Notes under the pieces: model-generated
What the model was told of the DNA's origin: nothing
The model's input: the letters and a program-made list of their open reading frames with translations, nothing else
Database searches by the model: none
Part shown: positions 1 to 6,056 of the stretch, piece after piece
Layout of the letters: each line of letters opens with the position of its first letter
Position numbering within the stretch: position 1 is the first letter of the stretch
Source: Thermoplasmata archaeon
Lineage (GTDB): Archaea > Thermoplasmatota > Thermoplasmata > Lutacidiplasmatales > UBA184
Reading direction: 5' to 3'
NCBI GenBank assembly: GCA_022750355.1
Contig: JAKIVW010000023.1
Span: 1-10,910 of the forward strand
Length of the DNA stretch: 10,910 nucleotides
Translations under genes and position numbers: made by a program

Positions 1-160
1 CCATGAGACCCAGGACGAGGAGGACCGTTCGACCGCGGCCCCGCCGAACATTGCGGAGCGCGATCCGGAAGGCGAGACGGTGGCCGAGCGCAAAGACCAA
101 CCCCAGCAGCGCGACGAAGCCCAGCAGGAGAACGCCGGCCAGAACCGTGGAGTCCACCAT
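1..160 (-). CDS. ABC transporter permease, N-terminal fragment (FtsX/MacB-like)
   Basis: Start of a minus-strand gene cut by the window edge; 53 codons are visible from an ATG at 160. The first ~28 residues are strongly hydrophobic (VLAGVLLLGFVALLGLVFAL) and form a membrane segment. A basic stretch with the pattern FRIALRNVRRGRGRT follows, and then a second hydrophobic run begins. This order, with ALRN-x-RR-x(3)-R-T just before a transmembrane helix, is typical of permeases of the MacB/FtsX/LolC class. The start lies 15 bp after the stop of the ABC ATPase gene on the same strand, so the two are almost certainly cotranscribed and form one transporter. The substrate cannot be told. Known relatives export lipoproteins, peptides or macrolides by a mechanotransmission mechanism. 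Family assignment rests on a short fragment and on the neighbour; the exact start is likely but has no strong ribosome-binding site. Confidence 0.72.
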   Translation of the reverse strand, partial: MVDSTVLAGVLLLGFVALLGLVFALGHRLAFRIALRNVRRGRGRTVLLVLGLM

Positions 161-175
161 GTCGACCGGATCCGA

Positions 176-853
176 TCACTCGAGGAATTGGCCGTCGCGC
201 ATCTTGAGCGTGCGGTGGCATTTTCCGGCGACCTCGGCGTCGTCGGTGACGACCACCATCGTTTGCCCGAAGTCGCGGTTGAGCTGCTGCAGGAGAGCGG
301 TGACCTGCCTCGAACCTTCATCGTCGAGGTTTCCGGTCGGTTCGTCGGCCCACACGATCGCCGGATGGGCCACCAGCGCACGCGCCAGCGAAACGCGCTG
401 CTGCTGACCGCCCGACAGCTCCGAGGGTCGATGCTCCAATCGGTCCCCCAGCCCGAGTTGGGTGAGGATCTCGCTCGCCTGCTTTCGGGCTTCTTTGGAC
501 CGAGCGCCGGCGATAAGCAGCGGCATCTCCACGTTCTCGACGGCGCTCAGGATCGGAAGGAGGTTGTACGCCTGAAAGACGAATCCGGTCTGCTTCGCCC
601 GAAACTCACTCCTCTGGGCATCGGGCATGGCATGCACGTCCACCCCGCCGATCAGGACGCGGCCGCGGGACACCGAATCCAGCCCTGAGAAGCAGTTCAG
701 GAACGTCGTCTTGCCGCAGCCGGACGGCCCCATGACCGCTACCATCTCCCCTCGATGGATCTGGACCGTGAGGCCGCGGAGCGCCCCGACCTCCGTGTCC
801 CCGGCGCCGTAGACCTTCCAGACGTTCTCTCCAACCACCACGGGCTCGAGCAT
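176..853 (-). CDS. ABC transporter ATP-binding protein (MacB/LolD class) with altered H-loop
   Basis: Cytoplasmic ATPase of 225 residues, the usual length for the LolD/MacB/FtsE class, that would power the permease encoded 15 bp downstream. Visible motifs in order are Walker A GPSGCGKTT (42-50), Q-loop Gln94 in VFQAYNLLP, signature LSGGQQQR (146-153), Walker B IVWADE with catalytic Glu171, and D-loop GNLDDEG. The switch or H-loop, normally TH[DE], reads VVTDDAE, so the expected His is Asp204 (codon GAC, bases 244-242). I chose the ATG at 853, giving MLEPVVVGENVWKVYG, because AGGAG lies 4 bases upstream and family members begin there; a GTG at 898 would add 15 residues of unlike composition. 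The gene lies 63 bp after the aminopeptidase stop and could be read from the same transcript. The class is certain, the substrate unknown. Confidence 0.95.
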   Translation of the reverse strand: MLEPVVVGENVWKVYGAGDTEVGALRGLTVQIHRGEMVAVMGPSGCGKTTFLNCFSGLDSVSRGRVLIGGVDVHAMPDAQRSEFRAKQTGFVFQAYNLLPILSAVENVEMPLLIAGARSKEARKQASEILTQLGLGDRLEHRPSELSGGQQQRVSLARALVAHPAIVWADEPTGNLDDEGSRQVTALLQQLNRDFGQTMVVVTDDAEVAGKCHRTLKMRDGQFLE

Positions 854-857
854 ACGA

Positions 858-862
858 CTCCT
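858..862 (-). promoter_or_regulatory. Ribosome-binding site of the ABC ATPase gene
   Basis: On the minus strand AGGAG is followed by four bases (TCGT) and then the ATG at 853. It decides the start in favour of 853 over the upstream GTG at 898. The spacing is slightly short but within the archaeal range. Confidence 0.55.
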
Positions 863-916
863 ATCGGAGGCGACGGGGTTCGCCGGTCCCGAGCACACTG
901 TCCCGGTACATAGGAG

Positions 917-3331
917 TTAACCCGACGGAGGAGTCCGGAACCGCTCCGAGAGACGGCTCGTGATCCGGAGGATCTCCAATGATTTTCGGATCCCGTTGGC
1001 CGCCTCCGGGAACGACTCCGCCGCGAAGAACGCCTCCACCTCCTCGCGCCGGCCGATCCCCACGACGGGAAGGGCCCGTTCGAGGAGACGCGAGAGGGCC
1101 CAACCGCCGCTGCTGCGCTGTTCCAACTCCCGCAGGTTCAACTTCATCCACTCCCACACCAACGACGCGCCGATGGGATTCTCGGCGACGCTACCGATGA
1201 TCCGGTGCGCGACCGAGGCTCGGATACCGGGTTCCATCGCGGCGCCCAGGGACCGAGTGAGCAGCTCCCGGGTCGGCAACCCTCCGAGCGCCTCCGCGGC
1301 CGTCTGGGCGCCGTCCTCGTCGGCGGTGGATCGGGCCCGGGCATACAGGTTTGGGAACGCTTCCGCGCCGGCGATCCGGGCATACGAGTACGCGACCGCC
1401 GGTCGCATCGCGGCCGGCAAGGAGTCGATCTCCGCCATCCGACCGGCCATCGACGCCGCGAACTCGTCGTCGAGGCGAGCCAGACTATCCATGACCTGCT
1501 CGCGGATCACCGAGTCGGTGTCCGGTTCGCCGGGCCGTGCCTCGAGCGAGAGTCGGCTCATCTGGGCGCGATGGAAGGCGAGAGAGGCCGACCGGAATCC
1601 GGGAGACTCCCCCACGCAGAGCCGGAGTCCTTCGAGCGAGTACGAAACTTCGAGCACGCTCGCATAGTCGGAAAAATTCCGCCCAAGGTCGACGAGCTCG
1701 AGGTAGTCGGAGAGGGGGGCGTCCCCCGAATACAAGAACGCCCACGTGTCACTGATCACGGCCCATCGGTCGGCCGATTCCATCGCAGGGAGCGCCCGGA
1801 CGATCTGGCGCCGGAGCGCAGCGTCGTACCAGACGCGCAGGAAAGCGGAGCGCCCCGGATTGACGAGGACTGAATCCGTCCGATCGAACGGCACCTCGAG
1901 GGAATCCGTTCGGAACACCAGGCGGCGCGTCTCACCTCCCACCACCAGCGTGAGGGGGATCGGCCAGGGCCCCTCGTGACGGTGGGAATCGGAGAAGAGG
2001 AACCGCGATTGTTCCAGGTGAAGCCCCCGTGCGGTCGTCCGGATCCGGACGATCGGGAGCCCCGCTCGTTCCACCCACGCCGGAAGGACGTCGCTCACCG
2101 GTTCCCCGGACACCGCCGCCAAGGAGGCCCAGAGGTCCGCGCGGCGCGCGTTGCCAAACCGGAATCGCTCGAGGTAGGCCGCGACCCCGCTCCGGAAGAC
2201 CTCTTCCCCCAGATACGAGTCGATCATGCGGACCACGCTCGCGCCCTTGAAGTAAGTGATCTCGTCCGTACTATCCGCGATCGATTTCGGGTCGGCGATA
2301 TCGAGAAGGATCGGGTGCGTGCTTTCGAGGGAGTCTCCGAAGTACGCGGGCCGAATGCGGATCAGGAACTCGTTCCACGCATCGGTGCGCATCCCCAGCC
2401 GGGCCTCCATCTTGGCGGCGACGAAGGTGGCGAAGCTCTCGTTGAGCCAGAGGTCGTTGAACGTCTGCATGGTGACCAGGTTCCCGAACCACTGATGGGC
2501 GATCTCGTGGGCGAGCGTCTCCATCGCCCACCGCCGAATCCCCGGGCTGGTCGCGTCGTCCACCAGGATCCCGAGCTCCGGGAACGCGATGGCGCCCCAG
2601 TTCTCCATGGCACCGGCCCACAGGTCCGGCACCCCGACGAGATGGAGCTTGGTCAACGGGTAGGGTTGTCCGTAGTAATCTCCGAACGCATGCACCAACG
2701 GGCCCGCGAGCTCCAGGAGCGTTCGGGTCCGGACGACCTTCCCCGGCAGAGTGGCGGCGATGATCCGGACCCCGCGGTGGAGCCGCTCCTCCGTCTCAAA
2801 CGGCCCAATCCCGAAGTACAGCAGATAGGTGGCCATCGGGGGACTCGGAGCGAAGACCCAGGTTGCTCGCCCGCCGGCCGGTTCGACCCGCTCGAGCTCC
2901 GCGTTCGAGATCGCGGTCAGACCGGGGTCGACCGTCAGACGCACTCGGAAGACAGCCTTCTGGTCGGGGGTGTCGAGGCAAGGGAGCACGCGACGGCAGG
3001 AGATCGGCTCCATCATGGTCGTGAGAACCGGGCGTTCTCCTGACGAGGAAACATAGAGTCCGGAGAGGCTCGTGTGGGAGGCTTTCCCAGAGTAGCGGAG
3101 GAACAGTCGGCGCCCACCTTCCTTCCCCGCCTCCAGAATCAACTTCGTGCGGGCGGGGTCCAGCTCGAAGCGGATCGGGACCGCGTCGAGCGTCGCCTCG
3201 ACGACCGAGAGGTCCTCGCAGTCGAGCTCCAGCCGTCCCTGCATCCCCGAGGCGGTGACCGTCACCGTCCCACGGAACTCCCCGGAAGGGTAGTCCACGT
3301 CGAGGGCGAGATCGTACTCCTGAGCCTGCAC
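917..3331 (-). CDS. M1-family zinc aminopeptidase (tricorn interacting factor F2/F3-like)
   Basis: An 804-residue gluzincin that removes N-terminal residues from peptides. In archaea the F2/F3 enzymes finish the trimming of peptides released by proteasome and tricorn. The substrate-binding motif GAMEN is at 240-244, with Glu243 binding the free amino terminus. The zinc site is HEIAH (275-279), with Glu276 catalytic and the third ligand Glu298 in WLNESFATF, the classical HExxH-x18-E spacing. Tyr360 in YFKGASVVRM is the expected transition-state Tyr. Residues ~1-190 form the N-terminal beta saddle (YDLALDVDYPSGEF near the start), and ~450-804 the beta sandwich and helical ERAP1-like C-terminal domain. 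Length fits the family (~780-890). No signal peptide is seen, so it should be cytoplasmic. The start is a GTG; no earlier start codon exists in frame before a stop near 3397. A weak TATA-like box at about -27 suggests a leaderless mRNA. The ABC ATPase lies 63 bp downstream. Confidence 0.96.
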   Translation of the reverse strand: MQAQEYDLALDVDYPSGEFRGTVTVTASGMQGRLELDCEDLSVVEATLDAVPIRFELDPARTKLILEAGKEGGRRLFLRYSGKASHTSLSGLYVSSSGERPVLTTMMEPISCRRVLPCLDTPDQKAVFRVRLTVDPGLTAISNAELERVEPAGGRATWVFAPSPPMATYLLYFGIGPFETEERLHRGVRIIAATLPGKVVRTRTLLELAGPLVHAFGDYYGQPYPLTKLHLVGVPDLWAGAMENWGAIAFPELGILVDDATSPGIRRWAMETLAHEIAHQWFGNLVTMQTFNDLWLNESFATFVAAKMEARLGMRTDAWNEFLIRIRPAYFGDSLESTHPILLDIADPKSIADSTDEITYFKGASVVRMIDSYLGEEVFRSGVAAYLERFRFGNARRADLWASLAAVSGEPVSDVLPAWVERAGLPIVRIRTTARGLHLEQSRFLFSDSHRHEGPWPIPLTLVVGGETRRLVFRTDSLEVPFDRTDSVLVNPGRSAFLRVWYDAALRRQIVRALPAMESADRWAVISDTWAFLYSGDAPLSDYLELVDLGRNFSDYASVLEVSYSLEGLRLCVGESPGFRSASLAFHRAQMSRLSLEARPGEPDTDSVIREQVMDSLARLDDEFAASMAGRMAEIDSLPAAMRPAVAYSYARIAGAEAFPNLYARARSTADEDGAQTAAEALGGLPTRELLTRSLGAAMEPGIRASVAHRIIGSVAENPIGASLVWEWMKLNLRELEQRSSGGWALSRLLERALPVVGIGRREEVEAFFAAESFPEAANGIRKSLEILRITSRLSERFRTPPSG

Positions 3332-3333
3332 GC

Positions 3334-3351
3334 CCGACCGAAACCGGTCGG
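3334..3351. promoter_or_regulatory. Inverted repeat between TATA-like box and start of the aminopeptidase gene
   Basis: Perfect 7-bp arms CCGACCG and CGGTCGG separated by 4 bases lie 2 bases upstream of the GTG start. If transcription starts at the GTG, the repeat fills the space between TATA box and start site, where archaeal repressors often bind. If transcription starts further upstream, the same bases form a stem-loop just before the start codon. Which of the two applies is not known. Confidence 0.45.
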
Positions 3352-3353
3352 CG

Positions 3354-3362
3354 TCTTGAAAG
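3354..3362 (-). promoter_or_regulatory. Weak TATA-like box of the aminopeptidase gene
   Basis: The minus strand reads CTTTCAAGA, centred 27 bases upstream of the GTG at 3331. That is the distance expected for leaderless transcription in archaea. The match to the TATA consensus is poor, so the gene may instead be read from the upstream promoter. Confidence 0.35.
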
Positions 3363-3423
3363 TGATGGCGGGAAGTTCCTTCGGGGCGGGGGGCTCAGAG
3401 GAACCGAGATCGGGGCGATCCGA

Positions 3424-4155
3424 TCATCGGAGGCGGTGGCCGGCGATCGGGCTCTGCCCTTCGGCCGGGGTTCCGGTGAGACCCAGTCCGGGCAACCGGC
3501 GGCCCAGAGGCGCCCCGGGGGGAAACCCGTCGCCCGATTCACCCCGCTCGAGGGTCACCGGGGCGTCCTGCCAAACCTGGCCGGGATGGCCGTCGACCCG
3601 GTAGATCCGTTCGAAGGGGGCCCGAAGAAGGTCGCTGGGCGTGCCGCGGAATGTGACGAGCAAGGTCACTCCTTCCCGATGGAGCGTCTCGTGGACCTCC
3701 GCCGAGCCGAGGGCTCGCTCCACGGTCGGGATCGCGAGGGCGTCGACGTTCGTGAGGACGAGGACGGCGCGCGCGTTGATCGTCATCACGCGCGAGACCA
3801 TCCTTTGCAAGAGCGACGGGAGGCGGAGGTACGCCGCGAGCCGGCCCGCAGCCTCGGCCGAAAGAGGATCTCGAACCAGCCAGGTCGAGAGCCCGCCGAC
3901 GGCCCCCGTCGGCGCGAGCAGGTCCTCCGCTCGGACGCTCGGCTCGCGCGGCGTGTCCGAACTCGCTTCCAGGACCTGTCGAGCGCCGGGGGTAGGAGTT
4001 TCTTCCGGACCGGTGAAATCCGCCCAGCCGAACGTACCGACCTCTTCCCGTGCCAACGCCGAAGCGAAGACCGCCATCGGAGCGTCGCCCGAGCCAAAGA
4101 TCAGGATCGACCTTCCCCGATAGGGGGAAGAATCGTCAGCACGCATGTCCGTCAT
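3424..4155 (-). CDS. Hypothetical protein, resembles a degenerate P-loop (RecA/KaiC-fold) ATPase
   Basis: A 243-residue protein that I do not recognise as a named family. The sequence suggests a Rossmann-like or RecA-like core. A first beta strand, SILIFGSG (16-23), leads into GSGDAPMAVFASALA, where a Walker A loop and helix would sit, but the Lys-Thr/Ser pair is absent. A later strand, AVLVLTNVDAL (130-140), looks like Walker B with Asp138. Another strand, EGVTLLVTFRG (161-171), is followed by LRAPFERIYRVDG, an arrangement seen at the end of KaiC/Rad55-type ATPase cores. The C-terminal ~45 residues are rich in Gly and Pro and probably disordered. No membrane segment is visible. ATG at 4155 or 4146 could be the start; neither has a well-spaced ribosome-binding site. 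The amino-acid make-up is that of a real protein, while the long opposite-strand frame is Arg-rich and looks like a shadow. It lies between a regulator and the aminopeptidase on the same strand. ATP binding is doubtful and the function unknown. Confidence 0.75.
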   Translation of the reverse strand: MTDMRADDSSPYRGRSILIFGSGDAPMAVFASALAREEVGTFGWADFTGPEETPTPGARQVLEASSDTPREPSVRAEDLLAPTGAVGGLSTWLVRDPLSAEAAGRLAAYLRLPSLLQRMVSRVMTINARAVLVLTNVDALAIPTVERALGSAEVHETLHREGVTLLVTFRGTPSDLLRAPFERIYRVDGHPGQVWQDAPVTLERGESGDGFPPGAPLGRRLPGLGLTGTPAEGQSPIAGHRLR

Positions 4156-4213
4156 CGCTCTGGCCGGGGCCTTCTCCAACGAATTCCATGTGGTTTTTGG
4201 GGATGAGGGGTTG

Positions 4214-4253
4214 CCGAACTCCTTCGGCCTACCGAACGGGTTCGGTGTTCGGT
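4214..4253. promoter_or_regulatory. Array of CCGAA/TTCGG half-sites upstream of the NTPase-like gene
   Basis: Five half-sites lie in 39 bp: CCGAA at 4214, TTCGG at 4223, CCGAA at 4232, TTCGG at 4241 and TTCGG at 4248. The first four are spaced exactly 9 bp apart in alternating orientation and form two inverted repeats with 4-bp spacers, the second with 7-bp arms (ACCGAAC/GTTCGGT, 4231-4246). GTTCGGT is then repeated directly at 4247-4253. The array sits 59-98 bp upstream of the ATG at 4155, in the gap after the HTH_10 regulator gene. It is probably a multi-site operator; the binding protein is unknown, with the neighbouring regulator an obvious candidate. Confidence 0.5.
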
Positions 4254-4285
4254 TCCGGGCCCCGAGGGCCATTCAGGGCTCCGGA

Positions 4286-4320
4286 GGTCCCTTCTGGGAC
4301 CGTCCCCTGGATCGCGATCC
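4286..4320 (-). terminator. Possible 3'-end structure of the HTH_10 regulator gene
   Basis: Just after the regulator stop codon (4323-4325) come a perfect 12-bp palindrome GGATCGCGATCC (4309-4320) and then a hairpin with 6-bp arms GGTCCC/GGGACC and a 4-base loop (4286-4301). No T-rich tract follows, and archaeal termination normally depends on one, so a role in RNA 3'-end stability is as likely as termination. Confidence 0.25.
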
Positions 4321-4322
4321 GC

Positions 4323-5090
4323 TCAGGCGAGGGCCGATCCGGGGCGCAACGCCGTCTCGAACAGCTTCTTCTCGATGAGCGCGATGGATTCCGATACCCC
4401 CGACTTGCTTCGATTCAATTTTCGGGCCAGTGCCGTCAGGGTGATCCCGCGGGGGACGGCAAAGTAGCCGGCCGCCATGGCTTGGTTCAGGAGTAGATGC
4501 TGCGCCTCCGTGAGCAAGGGGAGGTGGGCTCGCAGGGGTCGGCGGCGGATCGAGACGATCGAGAAGTCGGGATCCACGGCCCGCGTATGCTCGATGATCT
4601 CATCGAACTGACTGCGGCGCGCCACGATCTCCCAGGCGATGAACCCCGCCTGCACCCGTAGGGGGAATTGGAGCGGGAGCCGGAGCCGTCGGTAGAGGTA
4701 GATGATGGGGGGATTCTTGTACGTGATCCGATAGAGACACCCATCCCCCACCTCGGCGAGGCTGTCGACATGGACGACGTCGGGGTAGGTGGAGACTTCC
4801 GTGGCCCAGACCCCCGGCGGCGACCCGCTGATCCAATAGTCCGAGACCGAGAGCCCCGGGTTGACATCGACCCGGTTCAGAACCTCGAGGCGCACGTTCG
4901 GATGTCCGGAAGAGAACGGCCCGGTCCACAGATTCTTGGGAATCCGGATCCGCAAGGTCGCGAGGAATAAACGGTCCGGCGTGGGTTCCTCGGTCGACTT
5001 TCGAAGCTCCTTGAGACGCGCCTCGATGCCATCGTCCGGGCCCCGCGATCGTCCCCGAGCAAGGAGACGCTTTCCCGGAGTACTGGTCAT
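4323..5090 (-). CDS. HTH_10 (Bat-type) transcriptional regulator
   Basis: A 255-residue DNA-binding regulator of the archaeal family named after the bacterio-opsin activator. Residues ~30-185 match the general layout of the N-terminal domain of these proteins: a strand with RIRIPKNLWTGPF, a segment around YPDVVHVDSL, and WEIVARRSQFDEIIEH before the linker. The C-terminal ~60 residues are the HTH_10 domain, LLTEAQHLLLNQAMAAGYF followed by VPRGITLTALARKLNRSKSG, matching the family pattern LT-x2-Q-x2-L-x2-A-x3-GYY-x2-PR with the recognition helix near 230-245. There is no receiver, PAS or GAF domain, so it acts as a one-component regulator whose signal is unknown. The start at ATG 5090 is chosen because GAGGTG lies 4 bases before it; a GTG at 5120 would add ten residues. 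It has its own strong TATA box and is divergent from the VOC gene. Its target could be itself, the downstream genes or the VOC gene. Confidence 0.93.
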   Translation of the reverse strand: MTSTPGKRLLARGRSRGPDDGIEARLKELRKSTEEPTPDRLFLATLRIRIPKNLWTGPFSSGHPNVRLEVLNRVDVNPGLSVSDYWISGSPPGVWATEVSTYPDVVHVDSLAEVGDGCLYRITYKNPPIIYLYRRLRLPLQFPLRVQAGFIAWEIVARRSQFDEIIEHTRAVDPDFSIVSIRRRPLRAHLPLLTEAQHLLLNQAMAAGYFAVPRGITLTALARKLNRSKSGVSESIALIEKKLFETALRPGSALA

Positions 5091-5094
5091 CGCC

Positions 5095-5100
5095 ACCTCG
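5095..5100 (-). promoter_or_regulatory. Strong ribosome-binding site of the HTH_10 regulator gene
   Basis: The minus strand reads GAGGTG, then GCG, then the ATG at 5090. This matches the GGAGGTGATC consensus complementary to the 16S rRNA 3' end and fixes the start. It also shows that this organism uses leadered, Shine-Dalgarno-type starts beside leaderless ones. Confidence 0.7.
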
Positions 5101-5137
5101 GAGCGTGCTCCGGACCCCACGGGACCGGAAGGATTCC

Positions 5138-5151
5138 ACTCCGAGGGGAGT
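5138..5151. promoter_or_regulatory. Inverted repeat near the transcription start of the regulator gene
   Basis: Arms ACTCC and GGAGT are separated by GAGG. With the TATA box at 5163-5173 the transcription start should fall near 5141, inside this repeat, which would suit an autorepression site. The arms are only 5 bp, so chance is possible. Confidence 0.3.
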
Positions 5152-5162
5152 TACCGTTCCTC

Positions 5163-5173
5163 GGAATATAAGG
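5163..5173 (-). promoter_or_regulatory. TATA box of the HTH_10 regulator gene
   Basis: The minus strand reads CCTTATATTCC, the best TATA box in the window. It predicts a start about 26 bases downstream near 5140 and hence a leader of about 50 bases before the ATG at 5090. Confidence 0.7.
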
Positions 5174-5294
5174 ACGGGAGCGGCGCCCCCGCCTTCTCGG
5201 GACGCGCGGGACCCCCCCAGAGCGGTTCGATACCGGTCCGGGAATCTCGGAACGAAGCGCCGATCCGTCGACCGCACGCCTACGCCCGACAAAG

Positions 5295-5303
5295 GCGTTT
5301 AAG
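5295..5303 (+). promoter_or_regulatory. TATA box of the VOC-family gene (leaderless)
   Basis: GCGTTTAAG is centred 27 bases upstream of the GTG at 5326. Transcription is therefore expected to begin at or within a base or two of the start codon. The 120 bp between this box and the divergent TATA at 5163-5173 hold no other motif I can see. Confidence 0.6.
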
Positions 5304-5325
5304 GAGCGGGCCGACTCTCTCCGTC

Positions 5326-5826
5326 GTGCCGGACGAAGTTCGGTTCATGTACTCCGGGATCCGGGTCCGCGACCTCGTCCGCTCGGTGCGGTTCTACCGC
5401 TCCCTCGGTTTCCGGGTCATCAAGCGAGGCGGGTTCTCCCACGGGGGGCGATGGGTGCACTTGGTGTTCCCCGGGTCGACCCATCGGATCGAGCTCAACT
5501 TCTACCCGAAGGGGACGCCCTTCTACGAACCCTTCCGGACGGGGACGGAGTTCGATCACTTCGGCTTCTACGTCTCTAACCCGAAAGCGTGGCTGCGCTC
5601 GGTCGTGCGAGCGGGAGCAAAACCGAAGGTCGGGTTCGTGGACGGACCCGCACAGCTCCTCTTCGTGGAAGATCCCGACGGCATCGGTCTCTGTTCGTGC
5701 GGCCCCTCCAGTCCGGGCAGCCTGCCCGACCTGTTTCCACTGGCGAGAGGGCCTGGGCAGCGAACGAAAAAAGCTACCGGACGAGGGAGACCCACGACCA
5801 AACCACAGGCCCGCCCCCGGCGGTAA
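5326..5826 (+). CDS. VOC-superfamily (glyoxalase/dioxygenase-fold) protein with basic C-terminal tail
   Basis: A 166-residue protein with one vicinal-oxygen-chelate domain (residues ~7-125), made of two beta-alpha-beta-beta-beta modules. The typical opening IRVRDLVRSVRFYRSLGFRV is followed by IELNFYP with Glu56, DHFGFYV with His78, and FVEDPDGIGLCSC. In metal-dependent VOC enzymes the ligands are usually His/Gln, Glu, His and Glu. Here Glu56 and His78 are kept, but the first position appears to be Tyr9 and the last Cys123, so a classical glyoxalase I metal site is unlikely. About 40 residues rich in Arg, Lys, Pro and Gly follow (LPDLFPLARGPGQRTKKATG and onward), probably disordered and possibly nucleic-acid binding. 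The start is the GTG at 5326, because the TATA box sits 27 bases before it and alignment with the family favours residues VRF ahead of MYSG; ATG 5347 is the alternative. It is divergent from the HTH_10 regulator. The substrate is unknown. Confidence 0.88.
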   Translation: MPDEVRFMYSGIRVRDLVRSVRFYRSLGFRVIKRGGFSHGGRWVHLVFPGSTHRIELNFYPKGTPFYEPFRTGTEFDHFGFYVSNPKAWLRSVVRAGAKPKVGFVDGPAQLLFVEDPDGIGLCSCGPSSPGSLPDLFPLARGPGQRTKKATGRGRPTTKPQARPRR

Positions 5827-6056
5827 CTCCGGGATCGGCGGGGCAGATCGCCCCCCCCGGGCGGGCCGCCCGACCTGACCCGTAGGGGGTTCCCACGCCT
5901 GCGTACGACGGTCGTTAGGGACGAAGTCGAGGCTCCCGAGTCCCCCGGACAAGGGGGGCCCGGACGAAGAGTTCGAAGCTCCCACGGATAATCGAGGTGT
6001 CAAGGATCGGGCGGCGAAAGGGCCATGTAGTGGATAGCGAAGGACAAACCCTGACG
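5827..6056. other. Noncoding gap of 230 bp
   Basis: This gap shows no convincing gene. It contains a C8 run (5851-5858), a GC-rich inverted segment after it, and a hairpin with CCCCC/GGGGG arms (5942-5946 and 5953-5957). A tRNA-like T-loop sequence GAGTTCGAAGCTC at 5969-5981 has only a 3-bp stem and no acceptor or anticodon arm. GGATAAT at 5986-5992 is a weak TATA candidate for the membrane-protein gene that follows. Confidence 0.5.

Noticed and set aside
1976..3043. Plus-strand open frame of 355 codons opposite the aminopeptidase
   Set aside because: It is antisense to the clearly recognised M1 peptidase. The translation is rich in Arg, Asp and Pro and has no motif.
3436..4206. Plus-strand frame of 256 codons opposite the NTPase-like gene
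   Set aside because: The translation is Arg/Glu-rich with few hydrophobic segments. The minus-strand frame has normal alternation of strands and helices and fits the run of minus-strand genes.
4861..5325. N-terminal extension of the VOC gene up to 4861
   Set aside because: It runs through the divergent promoter region and antisense to the regulator. The TATA box at 5295-5303 places the start at 5326.
5969..5981. T-loop-like sequence suggesting a tRNA or tRNA fragment
   Set aside because: The stem is only 3 bp, and there is no anticodon arm or acceptor stem at the right distance on either strand.
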